Shown piece by piece: positions 1 through 9,308 of a stretch of 64,000 nucleotides of DNA. Both the position numbers and the translations under genes were made by a program. Position 1 is the first letter of the stretch. The number at the start of each line of letters is the position of its first letter. The stretch covers positions 62,001 to 126,000 of the forward strand of contig CALOAB010000012.1 of the NCBI GenBank assembly GCA_942491185.1, read 5' to 3'. Source of the DNA: SLRI01 sp942491185 (GTDB lineage: Bacteria; Pseudomonadota; Alphaproteobacteria; Geminicoccales; Geminicoccaceae). The notes below the pieces were generated by a model, which was not told where the DNA came from, did no database searches, and saw only the letters and a list, made by a program, of their open reading frames with translations.

Positions 1-1091
1 GTGTCGACGCCGCCGCCATTCGGGCCTTCGTCATTGCCGACCGCCGAATCGCGCCAGTCGTTCACGACGAGCGTGTCATTGCCGGTGCCGGCATTGAGCC
101 TGTTGATGCCGTCGCCGCCGTCGAGCCGGTCATTGCCTGGTCCACCGTAGAGCGTGTCGTTGCCGGCGCCACCGAACAGCTGGTTGTCGCCGGAATCGGC
201 GTAAATCTGGTCGTTGCCACTTCTACCGTAGATTGTATCGCTGCCGGCCCCGCCGCGCAACACGTCGTTGCCGCTGCCGCCATAGATCAGATCATCGCCG
301 GCACCACCATCGACCACGTTCTTGCCGCCCACCGCATCGATGATGTCGTCGCCATCGGTGCCGGTCAGCAGGTCGTTCTGCGGCGTGCCGGTAATGCGCA
401 GGCCGGGATTGCCGGCGGCGCCATCGCCATCCGGCGAAGGCGATGGCTCACCCGCACCACCGCCCGAGCCGGATTCGGGCGGCTCATCGTCAATCGCCTC
501 GCGGGTGATGTCGCGCGGATCGCCGATGTCGCCGATATTCTCGTCCGGCGAGGTCGCGAACTCGTCGCTGAAGTCAGGCATGACGAACGTCGCGTCGCCG
601 GTATAGCCCAGCGCGACATCGCCGATATCGGGAGTCGGCGGTGCCACGGTCTCCACCGCCAGGCCGCCCGACGCCTGCGCCGTGTCGACTGCAGCCGGTG
701 GAACCGCGATCGTCGCTCCCGGATCGTCACCGAGAGCACCGGCATCGACGGCAATCGCAGCCTCGGCAGCTGCCGCTTCACCGACAAGCGCAGGCACGGC
801 CAGCCCGGCCATGGTGATCGCACCGGGCGTGCTCAGCGCACCCTGGTCGCCATGCCGATCGCCGTCGGCGGCAGCAGCCGGCCCGACCTCGCCGGACGTC
901 GCTTCTGCAGCCTGCGCTTCGCCGCCCCGCATGAGCATGAGGCCCATGAAGCTCGCCGACAGCGGCGCACCCAAAGCAATCGCCTGTCCGGCCGAGCGCC
1001 GGCGGGCACTCGCACTTTCCGGCAGACCGCCCTCCTGCCGCCTGGCAGAAAGGTCTCGCTTAACCGCACCATGTTCGTTCAACATCATCAT
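1..1091 (-). CDS. RTX calcium-binding repeat protein (C-terminus beyond the left edge)
   Basis: The minus strand from a triple ATG (1091-1083) is open for 363 codons and runs off the window. A GGAG motif lies about 9 bases upstream of the first ATG. Residues 37-54 are hydrophobic, but there is no clear Sec cleavage site. Residues 60-240 are Ala/Asp/Pro-rich and acidic. From about residue 245 come nonapeptide repeats of the GGxGxDxLx type (GGAGDDLIY, GGSGNDVLR, GGAGNDTLY, GGPGNDRLD), the calcium-binding beta-roll of RTX proteins. Such proteins usually leave through a type I system using an uncleaved C-terminal signal, which would lie outside this window. No type I transporter is seen nearby. 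Enzymatic function, if any, cannot be told from this part. Confidence 0.85.
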   Translation of the reverse strand, partial: MMMLNEHGAVKRDLSARRQEGGLPESASARRRSAGQAIALGAPLSASFMGLMLMRGGEAQAAEATSGEVGPAAAADGDRHGDQGALSTPGAITMAGLAVPALVGEAAAAEAAIAVDAGALGDDPGATIAVPPAAVDTAQASGGLAVETVAPPTPDIGDVALGYTGDATFVMPDFSDEFATSPDENIGDIGDPRDITREAIDDEPPESGSGGGAGEPSPSPDGDGAAGNPGLRITGTPQNDLLTGTDGDDIIDAVGGKNVVDGGAGDDLIYGGSGNDVLRGGAGSDTIYGRSGNDQIYADSGDNQLFGGAGNDTLYGGPGNDRLDGGDGINRLNAGTGNDTLVVNDWRDSAVGNDEGPNGGGVD

Positions 1092-1203
1092 CTTGGTGTG
1101 CTCCCGCCCCGGTTTCTTGTTCGGGCAGTGATGTCACTCGATGAAGAGCCGATGGGACCCGGCAGTGCTGAAACGTCAGACAGTGTCTTCCCTCGCCTCA
1201 GAC

Positions 1204-1217
1204 GTTAGCCCGCTAAC
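1204..1217. promoter_or_regulatory. Short perfect palindrome in an AT-rich gap
   Basis: GTTAGC and GCTAAC are separated by two bases and lie in the 233-base AT-rich gap between the divergent RTX gene (start 1091) and the lipoprotein gene (start 1325). The place and symmetry suit a repressor or activator site for one or both genes. No family of regulator can be named from it. Confidence 0.35.
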
Positions 1218-1324
1218 TATCTAATTTCAAACATTTTTTTGGTTCTTATTCATCTTAAGGTAGAGCGTTCAAAATGAAGATGTTAGCCTCGGATGCTCGC
1301 CAACGACACGAGGAACAACGAGCA

Positions 1325-1681
1325 ATGAGTTGTAAAGCTTATGCTAATTCGGACGTGACGCTTGGCACGCCCAGGTTGTGCGGCACCGCTTTGGCGCTCT
1401 TTTCGATGGTCGCGCTCAACGCCTGCGCGATGGCGGCACCTGAGGAATCAAGCGCGATGCATGACCCTGTGCCAGCGGACGCCATAGCGGTCAGCCCCGA
1501 TCTCTACATGCGGCCGATGGGCGTCGATGACGATGGCTGCCCCGTCTTTCAGCCCTGGTCACCGACCCTGATGGTCGTGCAGGCGCTGCATTGGCGCACC
1601 GCCGACGGGGCGTTCACGCTGGATCGCGGCGAGGCCGATTGCCCGGCAACGGCAGTCGATGGTCAGAACGACAGTCGGTAG
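1325..1681 (+). CDS. Small predicted lipoprotein, unknown function
   Basis: 118 residues. I chose ATG 1325 because GAGG lies upstream and because a lipoprotein signal follows directly: a hydrophobic run at residues 20-31, then the lipobox LNAC with Cys34. The mature part has about 85 residues with two further Cys (in DDDGCPVF and EADCPAT) that could pair. It matches no family I recognise. An upstream in-frame ATG at 1274 would add 17 residues and weaken the signal. The last 19 bases overlap the 3' end of the convergent autotransporter gene. It is divergent from the RTX gene, so the two may share control. Confidence 0.6.
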   Translation: MSCKAYANSDVTLGTPRLCGTALALFSMVALNACAMAAPEESSAMHDPVPADAIAVSPDLYMRPMGVDDDGCPVFQPWSPTLMVVQALHWRTADGAFTLDRGEADCPATAVDGQNDSR

Positions 1682-3939
1682 GTGACGCCGACGAGCAGCT
1701 CCGGTGCTGCCGCGGCATCGTGGTTCGGTGCCAGCCGGAGCATGAGCGCCGTCTGCAGCCGGCCCATGCCGAACCCGGCACTGCCGAGCGGCAGCCCGTA
1801 GCCGAGCTCGAGATCGATCTCGCGGCCCGTCGGCGTCAGCTCGACCTCGACGTCCTGCCGGTAGACATTGCCGGCGAGATCGCGAGCCACCGGCACATCG
1901 AGCACGCCCTGGCCCTGCTCCACCCGAAGCGGCTGCGAGACCGTGAAGGTCAGGCGGTCCGCTGGCCGAGCCACGTCACGGGCGCTCAGGCCCATGGCAA
2001 AGGACGTGCTCCAGAGATCCGCCATCTCGTCGACGAGCCCGCTGCCGCCAGCGGTCGCCGTCCGGCCGAGCTCCGCCCGGCCGAAGGCTTCGAGGCCATG
2101 GCCGAGCGCCATGCTCCCTGCCACATCGACGAAGTAGGTCGTGGCCCCGTCGAGCGCAAACGCGCCACTGCCGGACGTCCCGAACGGCCCCTCATCCTCG
2201 CCCAGCACCCCAACGCCGATGCGCAAGGCCCGCGTGCCCGGGTCGCCATGCTCGAGCCCGACCGTCGCCAGGCGACCGGTGGCCTGATCGCAGCAATCGC
2301 TCACGCTGCCGTTGGCGGTTTGCTGCAGGCCGAATGTCTCGTCCAGCGAGCCACCCGGATCGCCGGCCATGCCCAGCGACAGCCGCCAGCCCTCGGCGAG
2401 ACGACCGCTGATCTCGAAGCCCGCTGGTGCGGCGAGATCGGCGAGGCTCATGGCCCGGCCATAGCCGCCGGACCGATCGAAGGGGCCGAGGGTGCCACCG
2501 CCCTCGCCTGCCGTCAGAGCCGGGCGACCCAGATGGGCCTGGAATTGCAGATCGTCGCCGCTCCGCCAGGTGGCACGCAGGCCGGCGATATTGCTGTCGG
2601 CGACCAGCGCTCGCTCGCTGCCCTGAGCCACGTGCGTGAGATCGACCGAGAGCGCGCCGATGCCCAGCCGCTCGCTCGAGCGCGCCCGCTGCCGATCGAG
2701 CAGGGCCGGGAGCGCCGATGCATGCTGCGTGGGCGAATCGAGCGGCAGGTCGACCTCGTAGGCCCGATCGAAGGAATCGAGCGCCATCACGCGGACCGGT
2801 GCCGCCAGGCCGGGGCCGAACGCGCCGCCGAGCGACAGGCTCGACGTGGCGAGCGCCGCACCGCCGCCGCCGGCGGACGCCCCTTGCGGCACCACGAGCG
2901 GCCCGGCAGGCGCCAGCGCCTGCTCGAGATCGAGCATGCCGCGGCCGTAGATCGCATCCGTGCCCGGAGCACCCAGATCGCGGGCGGAGCCCAGCAGGAT
3001 GCTGACGACGTCGCTGGCGCTCAGATGGGGTGCGGCACCCAGCAGGGCCGCGGCGGCGCCGGACACCAACGGGGTAGCGGCCGAGGTGCCGCTGATCGTC
3101 GTGCTGCCCCCGCCGGTGGCCGTCGTCAGCAGGCCCTCGCCCGGTGCCACGAGATAGACATCCCTGGCCGTCCCGGCGCGGTTGCTGAAGCCGGCGATGA
3201 CCTCGTCCGCGTCGACCGCACCAACGATGATGCCGGTGCCGCGGGCGCCATCGGTGGTGGCGAAGCGGGCGGGCTGGCGGGGCGAGGCGGCACCACCATT
3301 GCCGGCGGCGAACACCAAAACGCGATCGGCCTTGGCCGCATCGCTGAGCGAGTCGCGAAAGCTGTCCGCGAGGCCGGCAGCGTCGCCGAGGCTGAAATTG
3401 AGCACGCGCGCACCGTTGGCCACGGCATAGTCGGTCGCCGAGGCGAGGTCGCCCTGGCCGAACAGGCAGGCGCCAGGACAGGAGCCCGGCGTATCGGCGC
3501 GCACCGCGAGCAGCTGAGCGTTGTAGGCGACGCCATGGGTGGCAGAGCCGTTGCGACGCGCCCCGATCAGGCCGGCGACGGCCGTGCCGTGGCCCGAGCC
3601 GTCGGCGAGCGGGTCGCCCCGCTTCAGGTCGGCGCTCGACGGATGGATGGCGCCGGCGAATTCGGCATGGCCGGTGTCGATGCCGGTGTCGATGATGCCC
3701 ACCGTCACCCCGGCACCGCTGGCGCCTGCGGCGTAGAGCATCGAGGCGTTGATCGGCTCGAGCGCGCCGCTGCGCCGGTACTCCGCGCTCTCGAAATCGG
3801 CCGGGTTGCTCGTCAGCTGCAGATTGAGCTGGGCCGGCGTCGAGGCACCGCCGCCACCACTGCTGGCACCACCGCCACCCCCGCCGAGACAGGCGGTGAG
3901 CGCAAAGAGACTGGTCAGGCAGGTGCCCACAGCACGCAT
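1663..3939 (-). CDS. NalP-like lipoprotein subtilisin (S8) autotransporter
   Basis: 758 residues in three parts. First, a lipoprotein signal (ALTAC, Cys17) is followed by a Gly/Ser-rich linker. Second, there is an S8 subtilase domain at about residues 65-330 with Asp84 (GIIDTG), His117 (GSGHGT), the oxyanion Asn214 (AAGNGG) and Ser286 (SGTSAATP). Third, the C-terminal region of about 400 residues alternates polar and hydrophobic residues, has a Gly-rich start at 355-375, and ends in Phe (TYRLSF) as outer-membrane beta-barrels do. Neisserial NalP has the same order: lipobox, poly-Gly, subtilase, barrel. It is therefore probably a surface protease that cleaves itself or other exported proteins. 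Two Cys pairs (GSCPGAC, SDCCDQ) lie within the protein. It appears monocistronic. Confidence 0.85.
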   Translation of the reverse strand: MRAVGTCLTSLFALTACLGGGGGGASSGGGGASTPAQLNLQLTSNPADFESAEYRRSGALEPINASMLYAAGASGAGVTVGIIDTGIDTGHAEFAGAIHPSSADLKRGDPLADGSGHGTAVAGLIGARRNGSATHGVAYNAQLLAVRADTPGSCPGACLFGQGDLASATDYAVANGARVLNFSLGDAAGLADSFRDSLSDAAKADRVLVFAAGNGGAASPRQPARFATTDGARGTGIIVGAVDADEVIAGFSNRAGTARDVYLVAPGEGLLTTATGGGSTTISGTSAATPLVSGAAAALLGAAPHLSASDVVSILLGSARDLGAPGTDAIYGRGMLDLEQALAPAGPLVVPQGASAGGGGAALATSSLSLGGAFGPGLAAPVRVMALDSFDRAYEVDLPLDSPTQHASALPALLDRQRARSSERLGIGALSVDLTHVAQGSERALVADSNIAGLRATWRSGDDLQFQAHLGRPALTAGEGGGTLGPFDRSGGYGRAMSLADLAAPAGFEISGRLAEGWRLSLGMAGDPGGSLDETFGLQQTANGSVSDCCDQATGRLATVGLEHGDPGTRALRIGVGVLGEDEGPFGTSGSGAFALDGATTYFVDVAGSMALGHGLEAFGRAELGRTATAGGSGLVDEMADLWSTSFAMGLSARDVARPADRLTFTVSQPLRVEQGQGVLDVPVARDLAGNVYRQDVEVELTPTGREIDLELGYGLPLGSAGFGMGRLQTALMLRLAPNHDAAAAPELLVGVTYRLSF

Positions 3940-4059
3940 GGCAGGGTCCGGTCATGAAGACCGGGACCGGTGCACTCGATATCAAAGACCCAAAACTAAC
4001 GTAATGGTTGATTTATGCGCCGTCCATCCCGCAATGCGCGACTCGGCAGTGCTCGGGCC

Positions 4060-5212
4060 TCAGCGCAGCAGTGCGGCAAACAGCTCGCGCTCGCCGATCC
4101 AGCCCTTCGCAGCGCCTGACGGGTCGGTCACGACGAAGCTGGTGCTGCCTTTGGCCGTCGCCTGGACCAGGAGCTGCATCGGCGTGTCGGACGCACAGCG
4201 CCAGACCGGCGGCAGGACCTCGGGCTGTGCCGCATTGAGGTCCGGCAGCGCGACGTCAACGCCGTCGAGCGACGCCGATGGCGCCTCGGCGCTGCCGTCG
4301 AGCAGCAGCTCGCCGCGCGCCGTCTCGAGCCGCGCCGGCCAGCCCGGCAAGTGGCCGCATCACGGTGCCGGCGGTGAGCACGCGCAGCGGGTTCACCTTG
4401 GCCACGAAGTCGCGGACGTAGTCGGTCGCGGGTTGGGTGACGATGGTCTCCGGCGGTCCCGCCTGGACGATCCGCCCGCCCTCCATGATGGCGATCTGGT
4501 TGCCGATCTTGAGCGCCTCGTCGAGGTCGTGGCTGACGAAGACGATGGTCTTGTGCAGCCGCTCCTGCAGCTCGAGCAGCTCGTCCTGCAGGCGATCGCG
4601 GATCAGCGGGTCGAGGGCCGAGAACGGCTCGTCCATGAGCAGGATGTCGGCGTCGGTGGCAAAGGCGCGCGCGAGGCCGACCCGCTGCTGCATGCCGCCG
4701 GAGAGCTCGTGCGCGAACTTGTCGGCCCAGGCATCGAGGTTCACCATCGCCAGCTTCTCGGCGACGATCCGGTCGCGCTCGGCCCGGCCCGTGCCGCGCA
4801 GCTCGAGGCCGAAGCCGACATTCTCGGCGACGGTGCGCCAGGGCAGCAGCGCGAATTGCTGGAACACCATGGCGATCCGCTCGGTCCTGAGCCGCCGCAG
4901 CGTCCGCCGATCGCAGCTCGCGACGTCGACCTGCTTTCCGGCGTCGGCCACCTGCACCCGGCCGCGGGTGACCGCATTGAGCCGGTTGACGGCCCTGAGC
5001 AAGGTCGACTTGCCGGAGCCCGAGAGGCCCATGAGCACGCAGATCTCACCGGCGGGGACAGCGAGCGTGCAGCCGGCTGCCCCCAGCACCTGCCCGGTCT
5101 CGGCGAGGATGGTCTCGCGCGTGGCCCCCGCATCGAGCAAGGGCAGCGCTGTCTCGGGCCGGTCCCCGAAGACGATATCGACCGCCTCGAAGGCGATGGC
5201 GGGCTCAGCCAT
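4060..5212 (-). CDS. choV: Choline/quaternary amine ABC transporter ATPase ChoV (frame broken near the end)
   Basis: This is the ATPase of the choline importer. It has Walker A (GLSGSGKST, 62-70), Q-loop (FQQF), signature (LSGGMQQ, 170-176) and Walker B (ILLMDEP, 190-196). The N-terminal extension before Walker A, with LLDAGATRETIL and TGQVLG, is the ChoV/ProV pattern. The reading frame leaves the family at about 4340-4350, after TVMRPLA. The following 95 codons in the next frame (GWPARLETARG to ELFAALLR) look like the C-terminal CBS-type regulatory region. The span is 3n+1 bases, so skipping one base restores about 383 residues. As written, the protein would end at 4256 with an Arg-rich tail. 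The start overlaps the end of choW by 8 bases. Confidence 0.85.
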
Positions 5213-6053
5213 CGTTCTTGACCCGGCCCGGCTGCTTGCACACGCGATCGAGGATGATGGCGAGCACCACGATGGCGAGCCCGGCCTCGAAGCCGCGGGC
5301 GATGTTGACCGTGTTCAAGGCCCTAATCACCGGCACGCCGAGCCCGGCGGCACCGACCAATGCTGCGATCACCACCATCGAGAGCGACAGCATGATGCAC
5401 TGGGTGAGGCCCGCCATGATGGTCGGCATGGCGTGCGGCAGCTCGACCTTGAACAGCAGCTGGGTGCGGCTGGCGCCGAACGCCTCGCCGGCCTCGATGA
5501 GCGGCCGGGGCACGCTGGAGACGCCCAGATGGGTCAAGCGGATCGGCGCCGGCAGCGCGAAGATGACGGTCGAGATCAGGCCCGGCACGACACCGAGGCC
5601 AAAAAGAATAAGGGTTGGAATGAGATAGACGAAGGTCGGGATGGTCTGCATCAGGTCGAGCACCGGGCGCAGCATGGCGAAGAGCCAGGGCCGATGCGCC
5701 GCGGCGATGCCGAGCGGCACGCCGACCAGCATGCAGGTGGTGGTGGCGACGACGACCAGCGCCAGCGTCTCGGTGGTCTCCTCCCAGTAGCCGAGATTGA
5801 TCACCAGCAGCAGCGAGACGACGATCAGCGCCGCCAGCTTCCACGAGCGATGCAGCGCATAGGCGCCGGCGGCGAACAGCGCCACCAGGAGCAGCGCCGG
5901 GATCGCCTGCAGCAGGTCGATGAAGGTCTCGATGACCAGGCTCAGCGCCCAGGAGATGGCATCGAAGACGAAGGCGGCGTTGTCGTTGAGCAGATCGACG
6001 CCGTTGCTGATCCACTTGCCGAGCGGGATCTTGTGGTCCTCGAGCCATTCCAT
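5205..6053 (-). CDS. choW: Choline ABC transporter permease ChoW
   Basis: 282 residues. ATG 6053 is chosen because AGGAGAAG precedes it. The protein begins MEWLEDHKIPLGKW, a soluble segment typical of ChoW/ProW. Several membrane spans follow, with the permease EAA loop (EAGEAFGASRTQLLFKVELPHAMP) that docks on the ATPase. With choV it forms the inner-membrane part of a choline importer. The binding-protein gene choX normally sits directly upstream. Here it is 1.8 kb away, behind an unrelated gene with its own terminator, so choWV may need a separate promoter in 6054-6171. Confidence 0.9.
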   Translation of the reverse strand: MEWLEDHKIPLGKWISNGVDLLNDNAAFVFDAISWALSLVIETFIDLLQAIPALLLVALFAAGAYALHRSWKLAALIVVSLLLVINLGYWEETTETLALVVVATTTCMLVGVPLGIAAAHRPWLFAMLRPVLDLMQTIPTFVYLIPTLILFGLGVVPGLISTVIFALPAPIRLTHLGVSSVPRPLIEAGEAFGASRTQLLFKVELPHAMPTIMAGLTQCIMLSLSMVVIAALVGAAGLGVPVIRALNTVNIARGFEAGLAIVVLAIILDRVCKQPGRVKNDG

Positions 6054-6171
6054 GCGCTTCTCCTTGGGCCTGCTCGCCGCTCGACCGAAAGCCGGCAACG
6101 GCGAAGCGACCTTGCCGGAGGCGCGCTAGGAAGACCAGCTTGCTGGGGATGTTGAAGCGGCCGAAAACGCC

Positions 6172-6204
6172 AAAAATCGCGAAGCCGGCGCTGGCGCGCC
6201 GGCT
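6172..6204 (-). terminator. Rho-independent terminator after the FGE-like gene
   Basis: A perfect 9-bp GC-rich stem (6183-6191 with 6196-6204) has a 4-base loop. Read on the minus strand it is followed, after about six bases, by a run of five T (6176-6172). It lies 16 bases beyond the repaired stop of the FGE-like gene and ahead of choW, so it should uncouple the two. On the plus strand no T-run follows, so it works in one direction only. Confidence 0.65.
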
Positions 6205-6219
6205 GGCTCCGCTGCCGCT

Positions 6220-7823
6220 TCAGGGATCAGCGGTCACGATGGGGGACGAACACACAACACGAAAACCGAAATCGTTGAGCCGGTCGTCTGGGGTGAACCA
6301 GCTGCGGTAGGCGCAGCGCGCGCCGCCCCGATCGCTGCCCCAGGACCCGCCGCGCAACACACGCGGTCGTGGTAGGTACCTGCTGGAGTGGAGAGCCAGG
6401 CTTGGGTGTCGGGCGGTGCACCCTCGTAGGTGTCGTGCCAGTGATCCTCCACCCACTCCGAGACGTTGCCCAGCGTGTCGAAAAGGCCCCAGGGGTTGGC
6501 CGGATAGCTGCCCACCTCGGTCGTCCGGCCTGGGCCACCTTCTTCGGTGTTGGCCTTCTTCGCGTTGAAGTCGTCGCCCCACCAGTAGGCTGTAGCGGTC
6601 CCCGCACGACAGGCGTATTCCCACTCCGCCTCGCTCGGCAGGCGGTAGCGCTTGCCCGTCTGCTCGGACAGCCAAACCGCGTAGGCCACCGCGTCGTCCC
6701 ACGAAACGTTGATCACCGGCATCCGCCCGCGACCCCAGCTTTCGTCGTCGGGCATCTTCCAGCCGGCCGCCTCGCAGAAATGATCGTACTCGGCAAAGGT
6801 CACTGGGTAGCGACCAATAGCGAAGCCCGCGACGATAACCTCGCGCTGTGGCCCCTCAGGCTTGTGTCGCCCCGTTTCACCTTCGGGCGAACCCATCAGG
6901 AAGGAGCCGGCCGGCAGCACGACCATTTCGGGGGCGAAGGGGGCGTCCTGGAAGCTCCTTAAGGCTGTCGCATTCTGCCTGGCGTCGCGATGCTTCGCCT
7001 GCCGTCGACCAATCTCCACCAAGGCTCTGCCCAAGGCGCGAATAGCCGTAGCGATCCCTCTGATAGGGTCCTTCTTGAAGGTAGCCCACCATTCGGCAAG
7101 AGACAGGCCGACATCCGCTCCCACCTGCAGCGCATTTCCAGCTGCAATGATCAACTCCGGCGTCTTTTCGAGAGCGGCGACGACGCCCTTGTACCAGCGC
7201 CGCACGATGGGGCGGCCGCGGAGCTCCGAACGCGCGGTCCTGGCGAGATTGGCGCCGTCGGTGAGCCGCCGCTTGAGGACATCGACGCGCATGTTGGCGG
7301 GATCGAGACGTTGCTCGATCTCGCTCTTTGCCGCGCCGATGCTGGCTTCGACCGCGACAGCCTGTTCCATAGCCGTTGCGGCACCGGCGTTTCCTGCCGC
7401 CGTGAACGTCTCGTCGGCGGCCACCGTGTCGTCGACATGCTCCGAGATTTGGGCGCGATATTCATCGAGTGCCGTCGTCGCCGAGATCAGCAGCTTTCCC
7501 AGCCGCTGGTCGAGGTGCATGTCGCGATAGAGACGCACCACATCGTCGATTTCGGCCTCCGCCTCGTCCTCCACATGGAAGTGCGTGCGGCGCCATTTGG
7601 GCAACCGGTTACGCGCCGATTCGAGCTGGCTGCGACTGCCCTCGTCCGTCCCGTCCTTGAGATCGCGAAGCGACTGACACAGCTCGCTGATCTCTTGCTC
7701 GGGGAAATCCTTCGGCAGCGCGTTGACCGAAGCCAACGCCTCGAGCACGGCCTCGGCATCAACCGAGACCTGCTCGAGCTCGCGCATCAGCGCCGGGTTG
7801 GGGGCGACGTGACGAAGCGGCAT
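6220..7823 (-). CDS. Formylglycine-generating-enzyme (SUMF1)-like protein with a helical N-terminal domain, frame broken
   Basis: Residues about 1-290 are helical and charged, match no family I know, and contain a short hydrophobic patch near 215-235. From about residue 295 an FGE-sulfatase domain is clear: MVVLPAGSFLMGS, GRYPVTFAEYDHF, PVINVSWDDAVAY, RLPSEAEWEYACRAG, WGLFDTLGNVSEWVEDHW. The frame breaks at about 6356-6365, inside an ACACAC tract. The next frame supplies the missing end (VLRGGSWGSDRGG, CAYRSWFTPDD, GFRVVC) and stops at 6220. Restored length is about 534 residues. Many members of this family are not true sulfatase activators but serve as carbohydrate-binding or effector-like modules, and no sulfatase is nearby. 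It splits the choline operon between choX and choW. Confidence 0.75.
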
Positions 7824-7861
7824 GGCTAGGACCGCCGGATCAGCAGGTCACTCGGACCGGG

Positions 7862-8812
7862 TCAGAGCCCCAAATGCGCCTTCACCGCCGCCATGCCGTC
7901 CTCGCCGCCGAACGTGGTCACGCCGTCGAGCCAGGCATCGAGCGCGTCCGGGTTGGCCTGCAGCCACGCCGTCGCCGCATCTGACGGCTCCTCGCCGTCG
8001 TCGAGGATGGCGGCCATGACCTCGTTTTCCATCGCGAGCGTGAAGCTCAGGTTCTGGATGAGCTGGCCGGCGTTCGGGCATTCGTCGAGATAGCCGGCGC
8101 GGACATTGGTGTGGACGGTGGCACCGCCGAAATCCGGGCCGAACCAGTCGTCGCCGCCCGAAAGGTAGACCAGATCGAAATTGGCGTTCATCGGGTGCGG
8201 CTCCCAGCCGAGGAAGACGATCGCCTCCTCGCCGCGGCCGTAGCGGGACACCTGGGACAGCATGCCCTGCTCGGAGCTCTCGACCACCTCGAAGCCGCCG
8301 AGACCGAAGGCGTCGGCGTCGATCATGTCCTGGATCAGCCGGTTGCCGTCATTGCCGGGCTCGATGCCGTAGATCTCGCTGTCCAGCGCGTCGGCGAAGC
8401 CGGCGATGTCGGCGAAGTCGTTCAGGCCCTGCTCGGCCAGGTAGGCCGGCACGGCCAGCGTGTATTTCGCCCCTTCGAGGTTGGCGCCGATGCTCTCGAC
8501 CGTGCCGTCGGCAACGTAGGGTGCGATATCGGCCTCCATGGTCGGCATCCAGTTGCCGAGGAAGACGTCGATGTCGCCATTGGCGAGGCTGGCATAGGTG
8601 ACCGGCACGGCCAGCAGATCGGCGGAGGGCTCGTAGCCGAGGCCTTCCAGCACCACCGAGGCGAGTGCGGTGGTGGCGGTGATGTCGGTCCAGCCGACAT
8701 CGGAGAAGCGGACGGCCTGGCAGCTTTCCGGGTCGGCGGCGCGCGCTTGGTCGGCGAGGCCGATGAGCGTGAGGCAGCCGGCAAGGCCAAGCAGCGGGAA
8801 CATGGGGCGCAT
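7862..8812 (-). CDS. choX: Choline-binding protein ChoX
   Basis: 316 residues with a Sec signal peptide (cleavage after ARA, residue 25) and a strong AGGAAGGA upstream. It is a periplasmic substrate-binding protein of the OpuAC type. The ligand box described for Sinorhizobium ChoX (as I recall it: Trp43, Trp90, Tyr119, Asn156, Trp205) is present with a constant offset of two: Trp41, Trp88, Tyr117, Asn154, Trp203. That is strong support for choline or acetylcholine as ligand. It delivers to ChoW/ChoV, encoded downstream beyond the FGE-like gene. Confidence 0.93.
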   Translation of the reverse strand: MRPMFPLLGLAGCLTLIGLADQARAADPESCQAVRFSDVGWTDITATTALASVVLEGLGYEPSADLLAVPVTYASLANGDIDVFLGNWMPTMEADIAPYVADGTVESIGANLEGAKYTLAVPAYLAEQGLNDFADIAGFADALDSEIYGIEPGNDGNRLIQDMIDADAFGLGGFEVVESSEQGMLSQVSRYGRGEEAIVFLGWEPHPMNANFDLVYLSGGDDWFGPDFGGATVHTNVRAGYLDECPNAGQLIQNLSFTLAMENEVMAAILDDGEEPSDAATAWLQANPDALDAWLDGVTTFGGEDGMAAVKAHLGL

Positions 8813-8989
8813 CGGAAGTCCTTCCTGATCGGTGTGTCGTTGCCCGCAAACGGGCTGAACTGCCGTTCAAGCCAGCACAGCGCGACCCATTCGGCAAGCC
8901 TGCCGGTCGGCTCGACGAAGAACAGTGTGGGGCTCGGCCCCGGGCAATGCTATGGCTTGGGCGACGCCAACGACCTCGAGGACGAGACC

Positions 8990-9289
8990 ATGCCGGTTCG
9001 AAGACACGCCGCCACGACTGCAGCCCTGCTCGGTTTTCTCGCCCTGATGTCGGCCCCGGCCCTGGCCCAGCAGGATTGGCAAGGTGACCTCGCCAACGAG
9101 ATTTTGCTGATGGAGGACTGCGAGGTCAGCTTCCTGACCCAGGTCATCGAGCGCGATCTGGACGGCCGGGTGGTCATCCTGGCCAAGGTGCACTGCACCG
9201 ACGGGCGGACCTTCGATGCCAGCCGCGACGACAGCTTCGCCGCCTTCGAGTTCAGGGCCTGCGAGCCCGAGGAGGAGGCTGCCTGCTGA
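8990..9289 (+). CDS. Small secreted protein, unknown function
   Basis: 99 residues. ATG 8990 is preceded by GAGGACGAG. A Sec signal (TAALLGFLALMSAPALA, cleavage near residue 26) is followed by about 73 residues rich in acidic side chains, with three Cys (DCEVSF, VHCTDG, FRACEP) plus a final Cys, so two disulfides are possible. The mature part resembles small periplasmic beta-proteins of no known function. It stands alone, divergent from choX and convergent with the hydrolase. Confidence 0.65.
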   Translation: MPVRRHAATTAALLGFLALMSAPALAQQDWQGDLANEILLMEDCEVSFLTQVIERDLDGRVVILAKVHCTDGRTFDASRDDSFAAFEFRACEPEEEAAC

Positions 9290-9308
9290 GTTGGACTAAG
9301 AAAGGCCT

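Noticed and set aside
1..340. Tandem repeats that might be a CRISPR or minisatellite
   Set aside because: They are the coding repeats of an RTX beta-roll. The unit is 27 bases, varies in sequence and stays in frame, with no constant repeat and unique spacers.
1591..3957. A 788-codon open frame on the plus strand opposite the subtilase autotransporter
   Set aside because: It is rich in Arg, Ala and Gly with no recognisable motif and lies exactly antisense to a gene with a complete catalytic triad. Such frames arise from high G+C.
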